From: Streptomyces lincolnensis
GTDB taxonomy: Bacteria; Actinomycetota; Actinomycetes; Streptomycetales; Streptomycetaceae
Direction of reading: 5' to 3'
Assembly (NCBI RefSeq): GCF_001685355.1
Contig: NZ_CP016438.1
Location: 1,054,001 to 1,118,000 of the forward strand
DNA length: 64,000 nt
The notes beneath the pieces were generated by a model, which saw only the letters and a program-made list of their open reading frames with translations, was not told the DNA's origin and searched no databases. This document shows positions 39,761-48,047 of the stretch, piece by piece; the first letter of the stretch is position 1; each line of letters begins with the position of its first letter. The position numbers and the translations under genes are program-made.

Positions 39761-40960
39761 GTGTCCTCCTCTCCGCTCGCCCTCACCCTCGCCAATCTGC
39801 TGGTGCGCCCGGCCTTCGGTTCCCGGCACGACCCCGGCCGGGTCTTCGACAGGATCGCCGCGAAGGCCGGACAGGCGCCCGGGGACCGGCAGTTCGTCGA
39901 GGACTTCCGGTCGCTGCTGGGCTGGTGGGCGAAGGCCGACCGGCTCACCCCGGTCGGCTGGCTGTCGGCGCAGGCGCATGTGCGCCGGCATCTGACCAAC
40001 CGGGCCCGTGTCCGGCGGCTGATCGCCGAGCACCCGGAGATCGCGCGGGAGCCGATCGAGAAGCCGGTGTTCGTCGTGGGCCTGCCGCGCACCGCGACCA
40101 CCGTCACCCACGCCGTGCTCGCGCTGTCGGAGGAGCACCGCAGCCCCCTGCTGTGGGAACTGCTGGCGCCCGACCTCCGGTTGCCGCCCCGGCAGCGACG
40201 TAAGGCGATCGCGGCCGGGCGTCGCATGGTCCAGGGCACCGATCTCTTCGCGCCGCGCTTCCGTGACATCCACGCGATGGTGGCCGAGGGCCCGGAGGAG
40301 TGTACGTTCGCGCTCCCCCATGCCCTGATGCCGTTCTCCCAGGCCCGCATCCCCGAGTACCGGGACTGGCACTGCGAGCGGGACTTCGTGCCCGACTACC
40401 AGTACCTCAAGCAGGTCTACCAGGTCCTCCAGTACGGCCGCCCGCGCCGCCGCTGGATGCTGAAGTCCCCCATGCACCTGGAGAACCTGGACGCCCTGCG
40501 CACGGTGTTCCCCGACGCCACGATCGTGTGGTGCCACCGCGACCCGGTCACGGTCGTGGCCTCCTTCTGCAGCCTGATCGAGCACGGCATGGCGGTCAGT
40601 GCCCGCCCTGTCGACCTGCCCGGCATCGGCGCCGTCTGGCTGGACCTGCTGAGCCGCGCCATGACCCGCGGCCTGGCGGCCCGGGCCGCCATCCCCCCGG
40701 AGCAACTCGTGGACGTGCCGTACTCCTGGCTCGGCTCCGATCCCACCGCCGGCGCCCCGAAGCTCTACGCCGCTGTCGGCGCTCCCTGGACGCAGGCGGA
40801 CGCGGCCCGGCTCCCCGCGGCCGTCGCCCGTCCCAAGGGCACCCGCCGCCACACCTACGACCTGGCCCGCTACGGCCTGACCCCGGCCGACGTCGAGGCC
40901 GCGTTCACGGACTACGTCGCGCTGCGGGCGGAGGTGGACCGCGCCGTGACGCCGACCTAG
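39761..40960 (+). CDS. PAPS-dependent sulfotransferase-family protein
   Basis: A 399-residue protein of the sulfotransferase_3 group. The 5'-phosphosulfate-binding loop is PVFVVGLPRTATTVTHAVLA; the 3'-phosphate region is around RWMLKSPMHLENLDAL and FPDATIVWCHRDPVTVVAS. Family members transfer sulfate from PAPS to hydroxyl groups of lipids, sugars or natural products; in mycobacteria related proteins act on surface lipids. The GTG start has only a weak ribosome binding site. The last 56 bases overlap the end of the convergent tetR gene. No PAPS-synthesis genes are nearby, so the acceptor is unknown. Confidence 0.82.
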   Translation: MSSSPLALTLANLLVRPAFGSRHDPGRVFDRIAAKAGQAPGDRQFVEDFRSLLGWWAKADRLTPVGWLSAQAHVRRHLTNRARVRRLIAEHPEIAREPIEKPVFVVGLPRTATTVTHAVLALSEEHRSPLLWELLAPDLRLPPRQRRKAIAAGRRMVQGTDLFAPRFRDIHAMVAEGPEECTFALPHALMPFSQARIPEYRDWHCERDFVPDYQYLKQVYQVLQYGRPRRRWMLKSPMHLENLDALRTVFPDATIVWCHRDPVTVVASFCSLIEHGMAVSARPVDLPGIGAVWLDLLSRAMTRGLAARAAIPPEQLVDVPYSWLGSDPTAGAPKLYAAVGAPWTQADAARLPAAVARPKGTRRHTYDLARYGLTPADVEAAFTDYVALRAEVDRAVTPT

Positions 40961-41720
40961 GCGCCAGAAGGCGCGGCCGGTGTCCCCGTGGGCTGCGCGG
41001 GGATCCGGCGGGAATGTCCTCCAGCAGGTCCCGCATCGCCATGTGGAAGATCTCGGCCTGGTGTTCGCCGACGAAGGAGGTGTGCCCGAAGGCTTCCAGG
41101 ACGACCAGGCCGTGCATGTGCCCCCATGCGCCGAGGAGGAGGGCGGTCGCGGGCGGCGGCAGGGTTTCCCGGCCGTGCGGAAACAGGAGGTGCAGATGCG
41201 CCCGGAGAGCCGGTGAGAGCGCCCGGGTGTCGGCCGCGGCCAGTTGTGCCGTGGTGAATCCGGCGAACATCTCGCGCTGGAAGATCTCGCCGATCCGGCG
41301 CATCGCCTGCGTGGTCGGGCCCTCGGCGGGCGCCTCGTAACGGCGCAGGGGCGCTCCGTACAGCAGTTGGAACCGCTCGACGTGGGTGATGGCCCATCGG
41401 CGATAGCTCTTGGCGGCGGCCATGAACGGCAGCTCGGCCGGTTCGTCCGCCGCTGTGTCGACAGCTGCCGTCACGGCGTCGGCCAGATCCTCGTACGCCT
41501 TGGCGACAAGAGCCGTGACGAGGGCGTCCCGGTTCGGGAAGTAGTGGTAGAGCCCCTGCACGGTCATGCCGAGGCTGCGGGCGACCGCTCTCAGGGACAG
41601 GGCGTGCGGCCCGTGCTCGGCGATGTAGCTCTCGGCGGCGTCCACTATTTCCCGGGTGGCGGCGGCCCGACGTCGCTGGCGCAGGGTTGGCGGGGCCGTC
41701 GCGTAAGCGTCTGCGGACAT
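40905..41720 (-). CDS. TetR-family transcriptional regulator
   Basis: A 271-residue regulator. HTH at residues ~18-65: RRRAAATREIVDAAESYIAEHG, LSLRAVARSLGMTVQGLYHYFPNRDALV. The C-terminal TetR_C_33-like ligand domain runs to about residue 230, and is followed by a Pro/Arg-rich tail of ~30 residues that overlaps the sulfotransferase gene antisense and may not be functional. It is divergent from the MMPL pump at 41971 with a CCTGAC/GTCAGG inverted repeat between, so it probably represses that pump. Confidence 0.87.
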   Translation of the reverse strand: MSADAYATAPPTLRQRRRAAATREIVDAAESYIAEHGPHALSLRAVARSLGMTVQGLYHYFPNRDALVTALVAKAYEDLADAVTAAVDTAADEPAELPFMAAAKSYRRWAITHVERFQLLYGAPLRRYEAPAEGPTTQAMRRIGEIFQREMFAGFTTAQLAAADTRALSPALRAHLHLLFPHGRETLPPPATALLLGAWGHMHGLVVLEAFGHTSFVGEHQAEIFHMAMRDLLEDIPAGSPRSPRGHRPRLLAPRSASRRGPPPPAARRSP

Positions 41721-41768
41721 GCGGCGATCCTACGTCGGCCGATCCGACGGATCGTCAGAAACCTTTTG

Positions 41769-41796
41769 CCTGACTGAAACACCTAACAGTGTCAGG
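41769..41796. promoter_or_regulatory. Candidate TetR operator upstream of MMPL pump
   Basis: CCTGAC (41769-41774) and GTCAGG (41791-41796) form an inverted repeat with CTAACAGTGTCAG nearby, within the 250-base gap between divergent tetR and MMPL genes. Spacing and symmetry fit a TetR site. Confidence 0.45.
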
Positions 41797-41970
41797 TAAA
41801 TCTCCTCCTGCTAAAAAGCCCGCCGTCTCACTAGCGTCGTTCTCGTCGCCGAAGAGCGCGGCATCGCGCCCCCTCTGACGGGGCGAAGGAGTTCTGCGAC
41901 GCGTCGAGCCGGCTTCCGCCCGGTCGACACCTCTCGTCTTTCACACGAAGAACCTCGAAGGAGATCACCC

Positions 41971-44211
41971 GTGTTCGAACGCATGGCCGAATTGGCGATC
42001 CGCCGATCCCGGCTGGTCCTCATCGTCGCCGTCCTGGCCGTGGCCCTCATGGGCGTGGTCGGCGCGGGGGCCTTCGGCAAACTGAAGGGCGGCGGCTTCG
42101 ACGACCCCGCCTCCCCGTCGACCCGAGCAGCGGAGGTCATCGGCGACAAGTTCGGCGGCGAGACCAACCTCGTCCTGCTGGTCCGCTCCCCCGAAGGCCG
42201 CATCGACACGCCCGCCTCCGCGGAGACCGGCCGGGACCTGGTGGCCGACCTCAAGAAGGACGAGCGGCTCGGCAACATCGTCTCGTACTGGGAGACCGAC
42301 AATCCCGACCTGCGCTCCAAGGACGGCCGCGAGGCCATGGTGCTCGCCCACGTCAGAGGCGACACCACGGAGCAGCGGAAGAACTCCATCGAGATCCTCG
42401 ACACCTACAGCGGCACCTACAAGGACGCCCTCACCGTCCGGGCCGGAGGCGGCGCCGCCGTGGGCGCCGACGTGTCGAACCAGGTGTTCGAGGATCTGAT
42501 CCTCGCCGAGGCGATCGCCATACCGCTGACCCTGATACTGCTCATGATCGTCTTCGGCAGTGTGGTCGCGGCCCTGCTGCCGCTGGTCATCGCGATCATC
42601 GCCATCATCGGCTCCTTCGCGCAGCTCTTCCTGTTCGGCAGCATCACCGATGTCGCCGACACCGCGACCAACCTCACCACCGCTCTGGGACTCGGACTGG
42701 GCATCGACTACGCCCTTCTGATGGTCAGCCGCTTCCGGGAACAGCTCACGGCCGGGGCGAGCGTGGACGACGCCGTCCGGCGCACGGTGCACACCGCGGG
42801 CCGCACCGTCGCCTTCTCCGCCGCGACGGTCGCGGCGGCCCTGGCGGCGCTTCTGGTGTTCCCGCACTACTTCCTGCGCTCGATGGGCTTCACCGGAGTC
42901 GGCGTCGTCGTCATCGCCGCCCTCAGCACCCTGTTCGTCATGCCGGCCCTGCTGAAGGTCCTGGGGCACCGGGTCAACAGCGGGCGGCTGCCATGGGCGA
43001 AGCCGCAGCGCTCCGACGCCGGGACACCTCTGTGGGGACGCCTGGCGCGCACCGTCATGCGGCGGCCCGTGTTCACGGCGCTGCCCGTCCTCGCCGTGCT
43101 GCTGTTCGCGGCGAGCCCGCTGCTCAACATCTCCTTCGGCACGCCGGACGAACGCGTGCTCCCCAAGGACGCCGAGAGCCGCCAGGTCTCGCAGGTCCTG
43201 CGGCAGAATTTCGGCGGCAGTGAGGACTCGGCCCTCCACATCGTCATCGGCCAGTCCGTCGCCGAGGCTCCACTGGCGTCGTACGCGGGCCAACTGGCCG
43301 CACTCCAGGGCGTCGAACGTGTCGAGACCAGCACAGGCACCTACACGGCGGGACAGTCCACGGCGACCGGCCCGGCCAACCCCGCTCTCGGCCGGCCCGA
43401 CGCCCAGCGGATCAGCGTAATGAGCGGCCTGACACCGAAGTCGGAAGCGGCCGAGAGCCTGGTCAAGCGGGTGCGCTCGGTCACCCCGCCCCCCGGGTCC
43501 CACCCCCTGGTCGGCGGAAATGACGCCGTACTCGTCGACGCCAAGGAATCCATCGCCGCCAAACTCCCCCTGGCCGGCGCCCTGATCGTCCTCACCACCT
43601 TCCTGCTGCTCTTCCTGTTCACCGGCAGCGTCGTGCAGCCGTTGCGCGCGCTGGTCCTCAACCTGATCAGCCTGGGAGCCACCCTCGGCGTCATGACCTG
43701 GATCTTCGACGACGGCAACCTCTCCTCCCTCCTCGGCTTCACCGCGCAGCCGATGGAGATGACCATGACCGTGCTGATGTTCTGCATCGCCTTCGGCCTC
43801 TCCATGGACTACGAGGTCTTCGTCACCAGCCGGATCAAGGAACTCCACGACCAGGGAGCCGACAACGAGACCGCCGTGGTCGACGGCCTCGGCCACACCG
43901 GACGCATCGTCAGCGCGGCCGCCGTCCTGCTCGCGGTGAGCTTCTTCGCCTTCGGCACCGCCAAGCTCAGCTTCATGCAGATGTTCGGCCTCGGCAGCGG
44001 ACTGGCCATCCTCATCGACGCCATCGCCGTACGCGGCGTCCTCGTCCCCGCCGCGATGCGTCTGCTCGGCCGCTCCGCCTGGTACGCGCCCGGCTTCCTG
44101 CGCACGTTCCACGGACGCTACGGCCTCAGCGAAGGCGGCCCCGAGCCGACGCCCGCACCCGGCCCCGCAGCGGCGACTCCGGCACACCCGGAGAACTCCA
44201 CCAGAGTCTGA
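41971..44211 (+). CDS. MMPL-family (RND-like) transporter 1
   Basis: A 746-residue membrane protein with the MMPL layout: helix 1 near residues 15-35 (LVLIVAVLAVALMGVVG), an extracellular domain, helices 2-6 with GLGLGIDYALLMVSRFRE (the proton-relay motif), a second large extracellular loop, and helices 8-12 with FCIAFGLSMDYEVFVTSRIKE. The N-terminal TM1-loop-TM2-6 unit is repeated. MMPL proteins export lipids, siderophores or drugs. AAGGAGA lies six bases upstream of the GTG start. It is divergent from a TetR gene, and its stop is followed nine bases later by the duplicated leader of the next pump gene. Confidence 0.9.
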   Translation: MFERMAELAIRRSRLVLIVAVLAVALMGVVGAGAFGKLKGGGFDDPASPSTRAAEVIGDKFGGETNLVLLVRSPEGRIDTPASAETGRDLVADLKKDERLGNIVSYWETDNPDLRSKDGREAMVLAHVRGDTTEQRKNSIEILDTYSGTYKDALTVRAGGGAAVGADVSNQVFEDLILAEAIAIPLTLILLMIVFGSVVAALLPLVIAIIAIIGSFAQLFLFGSITDVADTATNLTTALGLGLGIDYALLMVSRFREQLTAGASVDDAVRRTVHTAGRTVAFSAATVAAALAALLVFPHYFLRSMGFTGVGVVVIAALSTLFVMPALLKVLGHRVNSGRLPWAKPQRSDAGTPLWGRLARTVMRRPVFTALPVLAVLLFAASPLLNISFGTPDERVLPKDAESRQVSQVLRQNFGGSEDSALHIVIGQSVAEAPLASYAGQLAALQGVERVETSTGTYTAGQSTATGPANPALGRPDAQRISVMSGLTPKSEAAESLVKRVRSVTPPPGSHPLVGGNDAVLVDAKESIAAKLPLAGALIVLTTFLLLFLFTGSVVQPLRALVLNLISLGATLGVMTWIFDDGNLSSLLGFTAQPMEMTMTVLMFCIAFGLSMDYEVFVTSRIKELHDQGADNETAVVDGLGHTGRIVSAAAVLLAVSFFAFGTAKLSFMQMFGLGSGLAILIDAIAVRGVLVPAAMRLLGRSAWYAPGFLRTFHGRYGLSEGGPEPTPAPGPAAATPAHPENSTRV

Positions 44212-44219
44212 CCGGCGGG

Positions 44220-44386
44220 GGCCTGTAGTGCCCAGGCACCAGCACGCGTGAGTGGCTGGTCCGGATGCATCAGGGAAGGACGGCGGCGGAGGACGATGCC
44301 CGGCAGGGGCGCCGGAGGGAAGTGTGGGAGCGCGTGAATCTCACGCGCTCCCCTTGCCTCATGGTGTCTGGAGTGATCAACAGGTG
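44220..44386 (+). repeat. Duplicated pump leader, copy A (inverted copy at 51684-51850)
   Basis: This ~165-base stretch between the MMPL1 stop and the MFS start recurs as an inverted copy at 51684-51850, with roughly 90% identity by eye and a few small indels. Both copies end exactly at the GTG start codon of a transporter gene. Copy A contains GTGCCcaGGCAC (44228-44239) and a perfect 12-base-arm hairpin, GGGAGCGCGTGA-ATC-TCACGCGCTCCC (44326-44352). The reading frame that runs through copy A is closed by a stop in copy B, so the block is more likely a regulatory leader than coding sequence. Confidence 0.85.
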
Positions 44387-45805
44387 TTGAAAGGGACGTC
44401 TACGTCCGAGGCCGTGGTTGTGGAGACCCCGGCCCGCATCGGAAGGACGGCGATCGGTGCCCTCGGCGTCTTGGCACTCGCACTCGGCGCCTTGCAGTCA
44501 GTGGTGGAGCCCGCACTCCCACTGCTGCAACGCGAGTTGGGGGTCAGTCCCGGCGAAGGGGCCCTGATCGGCAACGTGTTACTCATCACCGGCGCGGTCG
44601 TCACACCCGTCGCGGGCAAACTCGGCGACCGCTACGGCGGAAAGCGGGTACTGATCTGGCTGATGGCCGTCGTCTCGGCCGGTGGTCTGCTGGCCGGACT
44701 GGCGCCGAACCTGCCGGTGCTGTTGCTCGGTCAGGTATTGCAGGGCGTCATGGTGGGTGCGCTGCCCCTCTCCTTCATCCTGGTCCGCAAACACCTCTCA
44801 CCAGGAGAGTCACAGGTGGCGATCGGGCTGGTCGTCGCGCTGTTCACGGGCGGCGGCATGGTCGGATTCCTGTTTGCCGGGCCGATCTCGGAAGGATTGT
44901 CCTGGCACTGGATGTTCGCGCTGCCGACGATCGTGATCATCGCGACAACGGCGGTTGTGAGTCGGCTGATGCCGCATGATCCGCCGATCCAGTCGGACAG
45001 CGGGATCGACTGGCCCGGGGTGGTGCTGCTGAGCGGCACGCTGCTCGCGTTCATGCTCGGACTCGTGACGGTGACGAGGGACGGCGGCCTGCCACCACTC
45101 GCGGTCGGTGCCATCGCGGTGACAGTGACGGCCCTCGCGGCCGGATGGATCGCCGTCGAGCGCCGGGCGGCCTCGCCGATGGTCGATCTGCGCATGCTGG
45201 CGAAGCCCGCGATGTGGCATGCGTGCGTGCTCACCCTCGTCATCACCACCAGTTCCGGGATGGTGCTCCTTCTGCTCCCGCAGCTGTTCGCGGTATCGGC
45301 CGACGGGTACGGCTTCGGAGCCGGCACCACCGCCATCGGACTGTTCCTGCTGCCCGGCGCCATCGTCGGGGCGGCGAGCGATTCGGTCGGCGGGATCGCG
45401 GCCCGGCGTTTCGGTCCGCGTGCCGTGGTCGTCGTCGGCACCGTCGTCACGGCGGCCACGATGATCGCCCTGGCGTCGCTGCACAGCGCGGAATGGCAGC
45501 TCGTCCTCGCGAAAGTGCTGACCGCGTTCGCCGCGGGCGTCGCCACCACCGCGTTGCTCGCCGGCACCGCCACCGCCGTCGAGACCAAGGACACCGGCAT
45601 CGCCACCAGCCTGCTCGTGGTGACCCGCGTGATCGGCGTCGCCCTGGGCGCCCAGATCGGCGGCGCGATCCTCGACGCCGGGGCCGACCCGGTGACGGGC
45701 CTGCCGACCAAATCGGCCTTCGCCACAGGTTTCGCCGTCGCCGGCCTCGTCGCCGCATTGTCACTGCTCGTTGTCCGTTTCATGAAAAAGGGAGCCCAGG
45801 CATGA
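44384..45805 (+). CDS. DHA2-type MFS exporter
   Basis: A 473-residue exporter with about 14 helices. Motif A-like KLGDRYGGKRVLIW follows helix 2, and helix 5 carries GGGMVGFLFAGPISEGLSW (the antiporter motif C region). It resembles EmrB/QacA drug exporters. GTG 44384 is chosen because the duplicated leader ends there, exactly as its other copy ends at the MMPL2 start, with TGGAG upstream. The open frame back to 44252 runs through the leader and is not conserved. It is translationally coupled (ATGA) to the FAD monooxygenase that follows, which suggests a joint resistance or tailoring-export role. Confidence 0.85.
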   Translation: MLKGTSTSEAVVVETPARIGRTAIGALGVLALALGALQSVVEPALPLLQRELGVSPGEGALIGNVLLITGAVVTPVAGKLGDRYGGKRVLIWLMAVVSAGGLLAGLAPNLPVLLLGQVLQGVMVGALPLSFILVRKHLSPGESQVAIGLVVALFTGGGMVGFLFAGPISEGLSWHWMFALPTIVIIATTAVVSRLMPHDPPIQSDSGIDWPGVVLLSGTLLAFMLGLVTVTRDGGLPPLAVGAIAVTVTALAAGWIAVERRAASPMVDLRMLAKPAMWHACVLTLVITTSSGMVLLLLPQLFAVSADGYGFGAGTTAIGLFLLPGAIVGAASDSVGGIAARRFGPRAVVVVGTVVTAATMIALASLHSAEWQLVLAKVLTAFAAGVATTALLAGTATAVETKDTGIATSLLVVTRVIGVALGAQIGGAILDAGADPVTGLPTKSAFATGFAVAGLVAALSLLVVRFMKKGAQA

Positions 45806-46986
45806 CACGCAACGTTCTGATCTCCGGTGCCAGCATCTCCGGGCCCACGCTGGCCTACTGGCTGCACCGGTCCGGATGGGCGGTCACCGTGGTCGAGAAG
45901 GCAGGCGCGCTGCGCGACGGTGGATACCCGATCGACATCCGCGGTACCGCGATAGAGGTGGTCCGGCGGATGGGGATACTGCCGCACCTGCGGGACGCGC
46001 ACATCGACATGCGTCGCTGCACCTTCCTCGACGCCGACGGCGGTGAAGTGGCCTCGGTCAGTCCGCACGCCGTTGTCGGCAGTGTCGAGGGACAGGACCT
46101 GGAGGTGCGTCGCGGGGATCTGGCCGCGCACCTCCACGCGATGGTCCGCGACGACGTGGAATTCCTGTTCAGCGACTCCATCGACACCCTCGACCAGTCA
46201 CGACAAGAGGTCGACGTCACGTTCCACAGTGGGCACCAGCGCACGTTCGACCTGGTGGTGGGCGCCGACGGCATGCACTCACACACCCGCGCTTCCCTGT
46301 TCGGCCCCGAAGAACAGTTCCACCGCTACCTCGGCTACTGCTTCGCCCTGTTCACCATGCCGAACACCTTCGGGCTCTCCCACGAGCTCATGATGTGGAA
46401 CACCCCGGGGAAAGCCGCGGCCCTCTACGCCGTCGGGGACAACGACGAGGTGCACGCCTTCCTGAACTTCCACCGACCAGAACCGCCGTCCGATGCCCTC
46501 CGGGACCCCAAAGCCCAGCGGGACCTGGTCGCCACGACCTTCGCGGGCGCGGGATGGGAGGTGCCTCACATGGTCGACGCCATGTACGACGCGGATGACC
46601 TGTTCTTCGACACGGCCGGTCAGATCCGCATGCCCCACTGGTCCAGCGGCCGCGTAGCGCTCGTCGGCGACGCCGCGTACGCACCCTCGTTCCTCACCGG
46701 ACAAGGATCGAGCCTCGCACTGGTCGGCGCCTACATGCTCGCCAACGCCCTTGCCGCGAACCGGGATCACACTGCGGCCTTCGCCGCCTACGAACGCGAC
46801 CTTCGCGATTTCGTAGCCATGAATCAGGCACTGGTCGACAACGGTGCGGCCACACTCTTCCCCACCACCGTGCGGGCCCTGGAGCAACGCAACACCATGC
46901 TGCGTGGCCTCGACACCCTGCCCTCCGCGCCGCCACGACCGGCCCACTCGGCCCTTGTGCTGCCCGAGTTCGCCCCGATGCCGTGA
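45802..46986 (+). CDS. TetX-like FAD-dependent monooxygenase
   Basis: A 394-residue group A flavin monooxygenase. N-terminal FAD fold NVLISGASISGPTLAYWLH, the DG motif DLVVGADGMHSHTR, and the GD motif RVALVGDAAYAPSFLTGQGS followed by LALVGAYMLANAL. It has the ~395-residue length and the GASIxGP variant seen in TetX/aromatic hydroxylase relatives; no C-terminal thioredoxin-like domain. Such enzymes hydroxylate aromatic or polyketide substrates, and TetX inactivates tetracyclines. The start overlaps the stop of the MFS exporter, so the two are made together: modify and export, or self-resistance. The substrate is unknown. Confidence 0.87.
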   Translation: MTRNVLISGASISGPTLAYWLHRSGWAVTVVEKAGALRDGGYPIDIRGTAIEVVRRMGILPHLRDAHIDMRRCTFLDADGGEVASVSPHAVVGSVEGQDLEVRRGDLAAHLHAMVRDDVEFLFSDSIDTLDQSRQEVDVTFHSGHQRTFDLVVGADGMHSHTRASLFGPEEQFHRYLGYCFALFTMPNTFGLSHELMMWNTPGKAAALYAVGDNDEVHAFLNFHRPEPPSDALRDPKAQRDLVATTFAGAGWEVPHMVDAMYDADDLFFDTAGQIRMPHWSSGRVALVGDAAYAPSFLTGQGSSLALVGAYMLANALAANRDHTAAFAAYERDLRDFVAMNQALVDNGAATLFPTTVRALEQRNTMLRGLDTLPSAPPRPAHSALVLPEFAPMP

Positions 46987-47045
46987 CTTGATACGGCAAC
47001 GGGGGGACGCGTGGATCTCAGTCCGGGGCTGCCGCCGTGATGTGA

Positions 47046-47219
47046 CTCGGCACGCACAGCCAGCACCCGCCCCGTGAAAACCGCGGTAGCGCCGTACACC
47101 CGGATCCTCGGCCGGCTGACGCTGGTCATTGCCGAGTGGGTCAACTCCCCGGACTCGACGAGCGAGAGGAACTGCTCCTTGGCGGAGACGCCTGACGCGG
47201 AGACGATGACCCACTCATC
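47046..47219 (-). pseudogene. SnoaL/NTF2-like (DUF4440) protein remnant; only feature in the 46987-47354 gap
   Basis: On the minus strand, 58 codons read DEWVIVSASGVSAKEQFLSL then ESGELTHSAMTSVSRPRIRV and YGATAVFTGRVLAVRA. This is the middle of a DUF4440/NTF2-fold protein (the LTHSAM...RVYGDTAVVTGRV pattern). Both the N-terminal helix and the C-terminal strands (the DVFVRRDGRW part) are missing, so it is a gene fragment. I see nothing else in the 368-base gap. Confidence 0.5.
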
Positions 47220-47354
47220 GCGGAATGCCGGCTACCGCTGCCTGTCACGCCGACGACGGCGCTTGCGCGCCTACGGACTGTGCAGAAGCTCGGTACAGGG
47301 CAGGTCGCATGCCCCGCCCGTGCACCCTCACTAGCGCCTCCGCCGTGGACTTCG

Positions 47355-48047
47355 CTACGGCAGGCGGTCGGTGCCGCCGTCGGGGGCGGCGTGGGCCAGG
47401 CCCGTCCGGTAGGCGATGACGACGAGTTGGGCCCGGTCGCGGGCCTCCAGCTTCGCCATGGCGCGCTGCACGTGGGCGCGGACGGTGAAGGGGCTGAGGA
47501 ACATCCGCTCGGCGATCTCCTGGTTGGACAGGCCGGTCGCGACCAGGGCCACCATCTCGCGCTCGCGCGGGGTGAGCGTGGCGAGTTGTTCGGCGTGCTG
47601 CGGCGAGGGGGTGTCCGGTGTGGCCAGGAAACGGGCGACCAGGGAGCGGGTCGCGGCCGGAGACAGAAGAGTGTCGCCGTCGGCGATCGTACGGACGGCG
47701 TCCGCCAGGTCCTCGGCCCCGATGCCCTTGCCGATGAAGCCGCCGGCCCCCGCGCGCAGCGCCTGGGCGACGTACTCGTCGGTCTCGTACGTGGTGAGGA
47801 TCAGGATGCGACTGGCACGCAGTTCCGGGTCCGCGCAGATCTCCGACGTGGCGGTGAGACCGTCCGTCCCCGGCATACGGATGTCCATGATCACCACGTC
47901 CGGGCGCAGCTCCCGGGTGAGTCGCACCGCCTCCCTGCCGTCGCCGGCCTCGCCGACCACGGTGATGTCGTCGGCGGTGTCGAGAAGCATCCGGAAGGCA
48001 CCGCGCAGCAGAGCCTGATCGTCCGCGAGCAGAACCCTGAGCGTCAC
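47355..48047 (-). CDS. NarL/LuxR-type response regulator
   Basis: A 230-residue regulator. Receiver domain: acidic pocket LLADDQALLRG, phospho-acceptor Asp in DVVIMDIRMPGTDG, Thr in ILILTTYETDEYV, Lys in GFIGKGIGAE. C-terminal LuxR HTH: LTPREREMVALVATGLSNQE then IAERMFLSPFTVRAHVQRAM. GTG start overlaps the stop of the sensor kinase (GTGA). It is the partner of that kinase and probably controls the MMPL2 operon or its leader. Confidence 0.92.
   Translation of the reverse strand: MTLRVLLADDQALLRGAFRMLLDTADDITVVGEAGDGREAVRLTRELRPDVVIMDIRMPGTDGLTATSEICADPELRASRILILTTYETDEYVAQALRAGAGGFIGKGIGAEDLADAVRTIADGDTLLSPAATRSLVARFLATPDTPSPQHAEQLATLTPREREMVALVATGLSNQEIAERMFLSPFTVRAHVQRAMAKLEARDRAQLVVIAYRTGLAHAAPDGGTDRLP

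Noticed and set aside
44326..44352. Perfect hairpin in leader copy A as a transcription terminator of MMPL1
   Set aside because: It lies 115 bases past the MMPL1 stop and only ~31 bases before the next start codon, and its counterpart in copy B follows a different gene, so a regulatory role is more likely.
44252..44383. N-terminal extension of the MFS exporter from GTG 44252
   Set aside because: The same sequence in leader copy B is closed by a stop codon, and both copies end at a GTG with a ribosome binding site, so the extension is leader, not protein.
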